From positions 1 through 5,492 of the forward strand of contig JAACEJ010000283.1 of assembly GCA_011682565.1 (NCBI GenBank): a DNA stretch of 5,492 bases. The letters are read 5' to 3'. The stretch is from Actinomycetota bacterium (GTDB lineage Bacteria > Zhuqueibacterota > Zhuqueibacteria > Residuimicrobiales > Krinioviventaceae). The translations under genes were made by a program, and so were the position numbers. The notes under the pieces are model-generated. The model saw only the letters and a list, made by a program, of their open reading frames with translations. It searched no databases and was not told the origin of the DNA. Shown in pieces: positions 1-4,786 of this stretch. The stretch's first letter is position 1. Each line of letters begins with the position of its first letter.

Positions 1-144
1 GATTTCAAGCGTACTCTGTTCATAAATGCTTTTAGGAACAATATTCTCTGTCAGAAGAATAACGTAACGATGGAGCGATTTTTTATTTCTGACTTCTACC
101 GCTTCTTCCAACTCTTGTTCTAATATTTCTGCCAAACTGTTCAT
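1..144 (-). CDS. Hypothetical protein, N-terminal 48 residues (partial)
   Basis: This is an open frame on the minus strand that starts with ATG at 144 and is still open at the left edge, so only the first 48 residues are visible. The start is supported by a near-perfect Shine-Dalgarno (GAGGTGA on the minus strand, 155-149) four bases upstream, and by an in-frame TGA about ten codons upstream with no other ATG between. The peptide begins MNSLAEILEQELEEAVEVRN. It has an acidic amphipathic helix (about residues 3-19), then a basic KKSLHR stretch, then a hydrophobic strand-like YVILLTEN. There is no signal peptide or obvious catalytic motif. I do not recognise the family. It is divergently oriented from the phosphoesterase gene at 365. 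Confidence 0.7.
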   Translation of the reverse strand, partial: MNSLAEILEQELEEAVEVRNKKSLHRYVILLTENIVPKSIYEQSTLEI

Positions 145-148
145 TGGC

Positions 149-155
149 TCACCTC
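149..155 (-). promoter_or_regulatory. Strong ribosome binding site of the leftmost minus-strand gene
   Basis: On the minus strand the bases read GAGGTGA, a seven-base match to the anti-Shine-Dalgarno end of 16S rRNA, four bases before the ATG at 144. It fixes the start of that partial gene and shows that this organism uses canonical Shine-Dalgarno initiation. Confidence 0.75.
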
Positions 156-169
156 TTCTTAATACCCAT

Positions 170-218
170 AGTCAATAAAGATAATTAAAGATCACAAAAT
201 TTAAGCTAAAAGTCAATA
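170..218. repeat. Direct repeat AGTCAATA in the divergent intergenic region
   Basis: The octamer AGTCAATA occurs at 170-177 and 211-218, 41 bases apart (about four helical turns). On the minus strand each copy reads TATTGACT, which contains a -35-like TTGACT, but I find no good -10 at normal spacing for the upstream copy. The repeats could be operator half sites for the minus-strand gene at 144, a duplicated promoter element, or chance in AT-rich DNA. Confidence 0.3.
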
Positions 219-310
219 GCTACTTTTATAATTTTTGCCACAGCAAAAGAATATTTTTTCTATCAACTATTTTTTAAAGCATAAAAATGAAACAATTGCT
301 TGTATTATAA

Positions 311-319
311 TGTTATAAT
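311..319 (+). promoter_or_regulatory. Extended -10 promoter for the phosphoesterase-upp unit
   Basis: The bases TGTTATAAT match the extended -10 consensus (TGnTATAAT) exactly. This predicts a transcript start near 326 and a leader of about 39 bases before the GTG start at 365. No good -35 hexamer lies 16-18 bases upstream, which extended -10 promoters tolerate. A second TATAAT occurs at 306-311. An alternative pairing, TTGCTT (296-301) with TAAGAT (319-324) at 17-base spacing, is weaker. The surrounding 145-364 region is very AT-rich, so chance matches to -10 boxes are expected. Assignment is by pattern only. Confidence 0.45.
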
Positions 320-364
320 AAGATTATGTGTTTTTCTTAAAAAAAGAAAGGAACAGTATACACT

Positions 365-1288
365 GTGAAAATCGCCCACATTTCGGATCTTCATTTTGGA
401 AAATCCAGAGAACAGAACGAGAATATCGAAGCATTAGTTGGAAGTATTAAAGATTTTGGCATTGATCACCTGGCAATCACAGGCGATCTGACGGCTTGCG
501 GGAGCGCCGAACAGTACAAAGGCATTATCTCTATTTTTGAGAACAATAATCTTTTTTCCGCGGAATGGCTTACGGTAATTCCGGGAAACCACGATTTATT
601 CAATTATATTTTGCGTTACTTTCATTCTGCAACAGATATTTTGAAAAGGATGCATCGCTTACCCGCTGCGATCTATAATTCACTCAAATTTAATATTGAA
701 AAGTATCAAAAAGAATTGCAGCAATTTTATTTCTATTTTCAAGAGACCTTTTTTAATTCCATAAAACCAGATCAGCAAGCAGAACTTTTTCCCTTTGCAA
801 AAGAACTGATTGAGAATACTGTTTTAATCACCATTGATTCAAATACGGCAATTGGATTGAAAAAAAACAATGCTGCTTCGAACGGTCGTGTGCATCTTGG
901 CAGCCTGGAAGTATTATTGCAGGATGCACGCATTCGTGATAAGAAAAAAATCGTCATGATGCATCACTATCTTCAAAGTGAAAAGAACATGATCAAAGAC
1001 CACGGTCGGGGTTATTCGCGATTTATGAAACTGGAAAATAGAAAAGAAACAACACAATTGTTGATTGATAATGATATTTCTCTGGTTCTGCACGGTCATC
1101 ATCACGAGAATGTAGAGTATTGGATTAACGGAGATACGCTACGGGTGTTAAATGGCGGCGGGAGTTATTGCGGCCCGTGCTGGAATCTTATCGAGATTAC
1201 TGCTGATGATATAAAAACCGAGGTGATAAACGGAATACAGAAACAAAGCTTCTGTCCTGACCATAAAAAATTGAGGAAGATAAAATGA
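365..1288 (+). CDS. Calcineurin-like metallophosphoesterase
   Basis: This 307-residue protein carries the full set of metal-binding motifs of the calcineurin-like phosphoesterase superfamily. These are D8-x-H10 (ISDLHFG), G40-D41, G74-N75-H76-D77, H200-H201 and G244-H245-x-H247. The set predicts a two-metal phosphodiesterase or phosphatase, probably cytoplasmic because no signal peptide is present. The layout resembles class III (CpdA/Icc-like) cyclic-nucleotide phosphodiesterases, but the substrate cannot be read from sequence. A helical, aromatic-rich stretch (about residues 80-150) makes the GNHD-to-HH distance about 125 residues, longer than I expect for CpdA. The start is GTG at 365, with AAAGGA at 347-352 as a rather distant RBS (12 bases). 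The stop codon overlaps the upp start in ATGA (1285-1288), so the two are likely co-transcribed and translationally coupled. Family is certain; the specific function is open. Confidence 0.92.
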   Translation: MKIAHISDLHFGKSREQNENIEALVGSIKDFGIDHLAITGDLTACGSAEQYKGIISIFENNNLFSAEWLTVIPGNHDLFNYILRYFHSATDILKRMHRLPAAIYNSLKFNIEKYQKELQQFYFYFQETFFNSIKPDQQAELFPFAKELIENTVLITIDSNTAIGLKKNNAASNGRVHLGSLEVLLQDARIRDKKKIVMMHHYLQSEKNMIKDHGRGYSRFMKLENRKETTQLLIDNDISLVLHGHHHENVEYWINGDTLRVLNGGGSYCGPCWNLIEITADDIKTEVINGIQKQSFCPDHKKLRKIK

Positions 1289-1911
1289 ACGGATTGAACA
1301 TTATCCAGCACCCGTTAGTACAGCACAAACTGACATTTTTACGGGACAAAAATACACCGCACACAGATTTCAGACGTTTAACCCGCGAATTAACCGGGTT
1401 CATGTTGTATGAAGTGATGAAAGATTTTCCCCTGCAGGAGATTGAAGTTGAAACGCCGCTTATAAAAACAAAAACGCAGGTTCTGGCGCGCGAAATTTCA
1501 ATCGTACTTATTCTTCGGGCCGGACTGGGAATGGTCGATGGTTTGCTGGATCTAGTACCTTCCGCACGAGTAGGGCATGTAGGGCTTTACCGTGATGAAA
1601 AGACACTTCATCCTGTGGAATACTATGTAAAACTTCCGCAAAATTTATCAGAAACCGACGTCATTATTATTGATCCGATGTTGGCAACCGGAGGTTCGGC
1701 GGTCGATGCGATTCATCTCGTTAAAGAATCGGGAGCAAAAACGATCCGCTTTGTGTGTATGGTGGCTGCACCCGAGGGCGTGCGCAACTTGCGGTCAAAA
1801 CACAGCGACGTGCCCATTTATACAGCAGCCCTCGATGAACGCCTGAATGAAAACGGCTACATCCTCCCCGGGCTTGGAGATGCAGGGGACAGGCTTTTCG
1901 GGACAAAATAG
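1285..1911 (+). CDS. upp: Uracil phosphoribosyltransferase
   Basis: UPRTase converts uracil and PRPP to UMP and diphosphate, the main step of uracil salvage in the cytoplasm. The 208 residues match the usual family length (about 208-210). The N-terminus has the typical HPLVQHKL opening (residues 9-16). LRAGLGMVDGLL (78-89) is the conserved RAGLGM block. The PRPP-binding loop is IIIDPMLATGGSA (127-139). The uracil-recognition segment is GYILPGLGDAGDR (191-203), close to the C-terminus. The start ATG overlaps the stop of the upstream phosphoesterase and has its own RBS, GAGG at 1273-1276, eight bases upstream. No separate promoter is evident, so expression probably comes from upstream of 365. 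The gene is complete and shows no missing key residues. No convincing terminator follows before the convergent small gene at 1950. Confidence 0.97.
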   Translation: MNGLNIIQHPLVQHKLTFLRDKNTPHTDFRRLTRELTGFMLYEVMKDFPLQEIEVETPLIKTKTQVLAREISIVLILRAGLGMVDGLLDLVPSARVGHVGLYRDEKTLHPVEYYVKLPQNLSETDVIIIDPMLATGGSAVDAIHLVKESGAKTIRFVCMVAAPEGVRNLRSKHSDVPIYTAALDERLNENGYILPGLGDAGDRLFGTK

Positions 1912-1949
1912 CAGAGGCGTCGAGGAGCAAGCTAATGTTTAAAGCGCTT

Positions 1950-2135
1950 TTAAATTGATTTTCTTTCATACTTTGCTTCAATTTCAGCAATTTTAAGCAA
2001 CAGCGCTTGGTTTTCCAGATGTTTATCTGTTAATTTTTGGCTCAAATATTTTATTTTTTTACTTAAACTTTTTCTTCCTATATAAAAAGCAATCAAAATC
2101 AGAAATACAAAAACAAAAATAGATTCTACTTCCAT
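1950..2135 (-). CDS. Small single-pass membrane protein with coiled coil, hypothetical
   Basis: This is a 61-residue minus-strand gene if it starts at ATG 2135. A TTG at 2147 would add four residues, but the only purine-rich stretch (GAAAG) abuts that TTG, too close for an RBS. Even for the ATG the RBS is poor. Residues 5-20 (SIFVFVFLILIAFYIG) form one hydrophobic transmembrane segment. A basic RKSLSKK follows, which predicts a cytoplasmic C-terminus. Residues 29-58 are charged with leucine/isoleucine heptad-like spacing, indicating a coiled coil. This architecture recurs in many unrelated small proteins, so no function is assigned. The gene is convergent with upp (38-base gap) and divergent from the parvulin gene. 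Coding status rests on the ordered hydrophobic-basic-coiled-coil composition. Confidence 0.62.
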   Translation of the reverse strand: MEVESIFVFVFLILIAFYIGRKSLSKKIKYLSQKLTDKHLENQALLLKIAEIEAKYERKSI

Positions 2136-2289
2136 TATATTATTCAACTTTCGTGATTAAAGTCTGGTCGATTCCATAAAAAAGTATTTCCATACAAGAT
2201 ATTTAAATGCAACCAAAAAAGCAAGAAACTATTGTTCGAGTGCCATTGCTCACTTTGGAAACATTCGTCGGAATATTGACAAAATAAAT

Positions 2290-2318
2290 TTGTTAAAAAA
2301 TTGAATTCAAACTATCCT
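2290..2318 (+). promoter_or_regulatory. Candidate promoter of the parvulin lipoprotein gene
   Basis: TTGTTA (2290-2295) and TATCCT (2313-2318) are spaced by 17 bases. Each matches the sigma70 consensus at four of six positions. They would give a transcript start near 2325 and a short leader of about 23 bases with the GGAGG RBS at 2338-2342. A perfect TTGACA at 2276-2281 lies just upstream but has no acceptable -10 at 16-18 bases. The assignment is therefore tentative. Confidence 0.3.
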
Positions 2319-2347
2319 GTTTTGCAAAATAAAAAACGGAGGAAAAT

Positions 2348-2809
2348 ATGAAATTCAAAATCCTGTTCGCTATTGTTGCATTAATATCACTTTCGTTCAT
2401 TTTTGCTTCATGCAGCAAAAAGAAAGAGGAAACAACGACCGCCCAGACAAAAATGCAGTCTCAGGTTCAGCAGGCGCCAGAAGTGCCTGCCGGACAAATT
2501 CATGCAGCGCATATTCTTATTATGTACAAAGGCTCAATGCGGGCTCCCGCCAGTGTAACCAGATCAAAAGAGCAAGCACGCAAGTTAGCAGAAGATATCT
2601 TGAAGAAAATTAAAAACGGTGCTGATTTTGCAGAAATGGCGCGACTCTATTCCGACGGTCCCAGCAAAGTTCGTGGTGGCGATTTGAGAACTTTTGGCCG
2701 CGGAGCTATGGTAAAACCTTTTGACGATGCGGCATTCAGCCTGAAAAAAGGCGAAGTGTCTGGCGTCGTCGAAACACAATTTGGATTTCATATTATTAAA
2801 AGGCTTTAG
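2348..2809 (+). CDS. Lipoprotein parvulin-type peptidyl-prolyl cis-trans isomerase
   Basis: This 153-residue protein opens with a lipoprotein signal peptide: MKFK, a hydrophobic core (5-19), then F-A-S-C22 as the lipobox. It is probably lipidated on Cys22 and anchored in an envelope membrane. A polar linker rich in K, E, T and Q (23-49) leads to one parvulin domain (about 51-153). The domain shows AAHILI with His55, the YSDGPSKVRGGDL block (101-113), FGRGAMVKPFDDAAF (116-130), and GFHIIK with His148. These match the Pin1/PpiC family. The position of the Pin1 catalytic cysteine is Gly104 here, a substitution I believe is common in bacterial parvulins. The predicted role is to accelerate proline isomerisation in exported proteins. 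There is no SurA-like chaperone domain, so this is a minimal membrane-tethered isomerase. The GGAGG at 2338-2342, five bases before ATG, supports the start. It appears monocistronic. Confidence 0.92.
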   Translation: MKFKILFAIVALISLSFIFASCSKKKEETTTAQTKMQSQVQQAPEVPAGQIHAAHILIMYKGSMRAPASVTRSKEQARKLAEDILKKIKNGADFAEMARLYSDGPSKVRGGDLRTFGRGAMVKPFDDAAFSLKKGEVSGVVETQFGFHIIKRL

Positions 2810-2845
2810 ATATAATAAAGTCCTGCTAACACAAGCAATTTACTA

Positions 2846-2874
2846 TTGACATTTAAGGGATTATCTCCTATATT
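2846..2874 (+). promoter_or_regulatory. Near-consensus sigma70-type promoter of the STAS gene
   Basis: TTGACA (2846-2851, perfect) and TATATT (2869-2874, five of six) are separated by exactly 17 bases. The predicted transcript start is near 2881, about 100 bases before the ATG at 2980, which leaves a long untranslated leader. This is the best promoter in the window. An inverted repeat, GGGATTA/TAATCCC, overlaps it. Confidence 0.55.
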
Positions 2875-2896
2875 TATTTTCACTTATTTTAATCCC
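2857..2896. repeat. Inverted repeat GGGATTA/TAATCCC overlapping the STAS-gene promoter
   Basis: GGGATTA (2857-2863) and TAATCCC (2890-2896) are perfect 7-base complements separated by 26 bases. The left arm lies in the -35/-10 spacer and the right arm just after the predicted transcript start. The centre-to-centre distance is 33 bases, about three helical turns, which would suit a dimeric repressor binding both half sites. The loop is too long and AT-rich for a confident RNA hairpin, and a 7-base repeat at this distance could be chance. Confidence 0.3.
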
Positions 2897-2979
2897 GAAA
2901 AGATGTAATAAATTGAACCATTTTGGTCGTCGGTATTATTTTGCATTAATCTTTTTGGTACCTGAATGGAGATGTATAA

Positions 2980-3654
2980 ATGGAAGGCATTCAATTGTCT
3001 GTTGCAAAGACTGGATCAAGAAACAACATTTCGGTGATCAAAGTTGGGGGTTATATTGATACCACAACATCATCCGAATTAGAACACGCACTAAATACAC
3101 TTCTCAAGGCAGGATCATACAACATCATCATCGATCTGGGTAATGTAGACTATGTCAGCAGTGCCGGTTGGGGTATTTTTATTAGCGAAATCAAAGGAAT
3201 TCGCGAGAGTGGCGGAGATCTCAAACTCGTACGAATGATTCCAGAGGTCTATGAAGTTTTTGAACTTTTAGAATTTCATTTTATTTTAAAAGCCTTCGAT
3301 TCTATTGAAGAAGCTATTCAGGATTTTGAACGAACTTTGTCTGAAGGACCACAACCACAGATCGTAGAATTAGATGCGAATTTGGGACAAAAAAGTGCAG
3401 TCAAAGAATCATCGATTCGATCGCCGGAAAAATTGAAAATTTCGACAGAGGATGATGCTTCGCTGGATGAAAAAGTTAAAAAAATTATAGTTTCCCATCC
3501 AAGCGACAGCACGATACAAATAGCCAGAACTTTGAACACACCGGCTTTCGGAAATATAAAAATTGGATGGTTCGGTTTGCGCAAAATTTTGAAGAAACTG
3601 GGGCTTGATTCCAGGAAAAAAAGAAGAAAACTATCCGAGGCTTCAAGAATTTAG
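2980..3654 (+). CDS. STAS-domain protein with HTH-like basic C-terminal domain
   Basis: Residues about 4-116 of this 224-residue protein form a STAS domain of the anti-sigma-factor antagonist type (SpoIIAA/RsbV-like). There is a ISVIKVGGYIDTTTSSELE strand-helix opening (17-35), then IIIDLGNVDYVSSAGWGIF (49-67), then GGDLKLV (78-84) and EVFELLEF (92-99). Ser61 aligns with the serine phosphorylated in SpoIIAA/RsbV; the usual preceding Asp is Ser60. A polar low-complexity linker (about 118-160) joins a second domain (162-217) with three predicted helices: DEKVKKIIVSHP, STIQIARTLNT and GWFGLRKILKKLGL. A basic tail, SRKKRRK, follows. The spacing resembles the helix-turn-helix of transposase-like or winged-helix DNA-binding proteins. 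Inference: a phospho-switchable regulator, possibly binding nucleic acid itself. No kinase or sigma factor gene is adjacent. GGAG at 2968-2971 supports the ATG. STAS is secure; the C-terminal call is tentative. Confidence 0.85.
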   Translation: MEGIQLSVAKTGSRNNISVIKVGGYIDTTTSSELEHALNTLLKAGSYNIIIDLGNVDYVSSAGWGIFISEIKGIRESGGDLKLVRMIPEVYEVFELLEFHFILKAFDSIEEAIQDFERTLSEGPQPQIVELDANLGQKSAVKESSIRSPEKLKISTEDDASLDEKVKKIIVSHPSDSTIQIARTLNTPAFGNIKIGWFGLRKILKKLGLDSRKKRRKLSEASRI

Positions 3655-3662
3655 TTTTTTTT
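3627..3662 (+). terminator. Weak candidate intrinsic terminator at the end of the STAS gene
   Basis: AAAACTA (3627-3633) pairs with TAGTTTT (3652-3658), which includes the stop codon. The right arm runs into eight consecutive T residues (3655-3662). The stem is almost all A-T/A-U, and its 18-base loop is long, so stability would be low. TAGTTTT can instead pair with a second AAAACTA at 3684-3690. The T-run is the strongest part of the evidence. Confidence 0.28.
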
Positions 3663-3793
3663 CCGGGGGATATTCTTTTTTCTAAAACTATTTCCGGCTT
3701 TGATTGCTTATCTTTACCGAAATGTGCCTCTCTGCCATCCTCATATAAATCAGCACTTTTTTAGATGAAAAATATTTTTTGGGAAAATAATAA

Positions 3794-4786
3794 ATGTTCA
3801 TAGACAGCGCCCGCTTGTATATTAAGGCTGGTGACGGCGGCAGCGGATGTGTTGCTTTTCGAAGGGAAAAATACGTTCCAAAAGGTGGCCCCAACGGTGG
3901 CGATGGCGGTAATGGTGGCGATATTATCGTTGTTGCAGACAGGCATATTCATACTTTGCTGGATATTAAATATAAAAGAAAATATTTTGCCCAACGGGGT
4001 ATTCACGGTCAGGGAGACAATAAGACAGGCCGAAGCGGGAAGAATACAATCATACTTTTGCCTATTGGCACCATTGTAAAAGATGCGGATTCAGGACAGA
4101 TTCTCGTTGATTTGACAAAAGAAGGACAATCTGCTGTTATAGCTCTTGGCGGAAAAGGCGGCCGTGGAAATGCACGTTTTTCGACTCCAACAAACCGTGC
4201 ACCGCGCACCTGGGAAACCGGCGGCGAGGGTGAGGAACGAAATATCGAGTTAGAGTTGAAATTAATTGCTGATCTTGGACTTGTAGGACTGCCAAACGCC
4301 GGAAAATCCACTTTATTGTCCAGAATTTCAGCGGCATGTCCCAAAATCGCCGATTATCCTTTTACAACACTCTCACCTAAATTGGGCATTGTCAAAGTAC
4401 ACGATGGAGCCCATTTTGTAACAGCAGACATTCCCGGTCTGATTGAAGGAGCTCATGAAGGTAAAGGACTCGGTATTCAATTTCTTCGCCACATAGAGCG
4501 AACAAAAATACTTGCCATTTTGTTGGATGCTTCCAGTGAAAATATTGAAAATGATTATCAAGTGCTTTTAAATGAACTCGAATCATACAGCGTCGATCTA
4601 CAACAAAAATCCAGACTCATTGTATATACAAAATCTGATCTTTTGCAAGATAAATTTACCGGATTAAATGAAAAAATGATCGGTCACAGCAAAACAATCC
4701 TTATTTCTTCCGTTCGTGGGGATAATTTGGAAGAATTGAAGCAGACGGCCTGGAGAATGATCAAGGAAACGGAAGCTCATGATTGA
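3794..4786 (+). CDS. obg: GTPase Obg/CgtA, 50S ribosome assembly
   Basis: Obg is an essential GTPase that binds the large ribosomal subunit late in assembly and links growth to guanine-nucleotide and stress signals. Residues 1-158 form the glycine-rich Obg fold (KAGDGGSGCVAFRREKYVPKGGP..., plus the GGKGGRGNARFSTPTNRAPR region, 119-138). The G domain follows. G1 is GLPNAGKST (165-173), G2 Thr191/Thr192 in YPFTTL, G3 DIPGL (212-216), G4 TKSD (279-282, Thr instead of the usual Asn), and G5 ISSVRG (304-309). The 330-residue length matches the short class without a C-terminal OCT domain. The RBS is weak (GGGA at 3781-3784, nine bases upstream). The start is fixed by the universally conserved N-terminus (MFIDSARLYIKAGDGG). 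The stop overlaps the dprA start by eight bases, so the two are probably one operon. Confidence 0.96.
   Translation: MFIDSARLYIKAGDGGSGCVAFRREKYVPKGGPNGGDGGNGGDIIVVADRHIHTLLDIKYKRKYFAQRGIHGQGDNKTGRSGKNTIILLPIGTIVKDADSGQILVDLTKEGQSAVIALGGKGGRGNARFSTPTNRAPRTWETGGEGEERNIELELKLIADLGLVGLPNAGKSTLLSRISAACPKIADYPFTTLSPKLGIVKVHDGAHFVTADIPGLIEGAHEGKGLGIQFLRHIERTKILAILLDASSENIENDYQVLLNELESYSVDLQQKSRLIVYTKSDLLQDKFTGLNEKMIGHSKTILISSVRGDNLEELKQTAWRMIKETEAHD

Noticed and set aside
233..248. TTTTGC-CACA-GCAAAA as an intrinsic terminator
   Set aside because: The stem is only six pairs and mostly A-T, and no uninterrupted T-run follows directly on either strand. No gene ends nearby.
1169..1180. Cys-Gly-Pro-Cys in the phosphoesterase as a thioredoxin-like redox site
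   Set aside because: It lies in a loop or strand after the GHxH motif of a metallophosphoesterase, outside any thioredoxin fold. The match to CGPC is most likely coincidental.
1941..1950. Palindrome AAAGCGCTTT between upp and the small convergent gene as a terminator
   Set aside because: It has no room for a loop and no following T-run. It could be a protein site but is too short to claim.
1721..1990. 89-codon minus-strand frame across the end of upp
   Set aside because: It overlaps the conserved 3' part of upp and the better-supported small membrane protein gene. The peptide is cysteine/arginine-rich with no coherent structure.
2276..2281. Perfect TTGACA upstream of the parvulin gene as the -35 box
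   Set aside because: At 16-18 base spacing the -10 positions read AAATTG, AATTGA or ATTGAA, so no usable -10 is present. The TTGTTA/TATCCT pair just downstream fits better.
2657..2659. Gly104 replacing the Pin1 catalytic cysteine in the parvulin as loss of activity
   Set aside because: Bacterial parvulins often carry residues other than Cys here, and the two conserved histidines (55 and 148) are present.
3895..3942. Repeated GG(N/T)GG-type codons in obg as a DNA repeat
   Set aside because: They encode the conserved glycine-rich loops of the Obg fold (GGDGGNGGD) and need no separate explanation.
4009..4344. 111-codon open frame on the minus strand inside obg
   Set aside because: It lies wholly antisense to a well-conserved obg sequence. 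Its proline/serine-rich peptide is what an antisense reading of a glycine-rich gene gives. No RBS or motif supports it.
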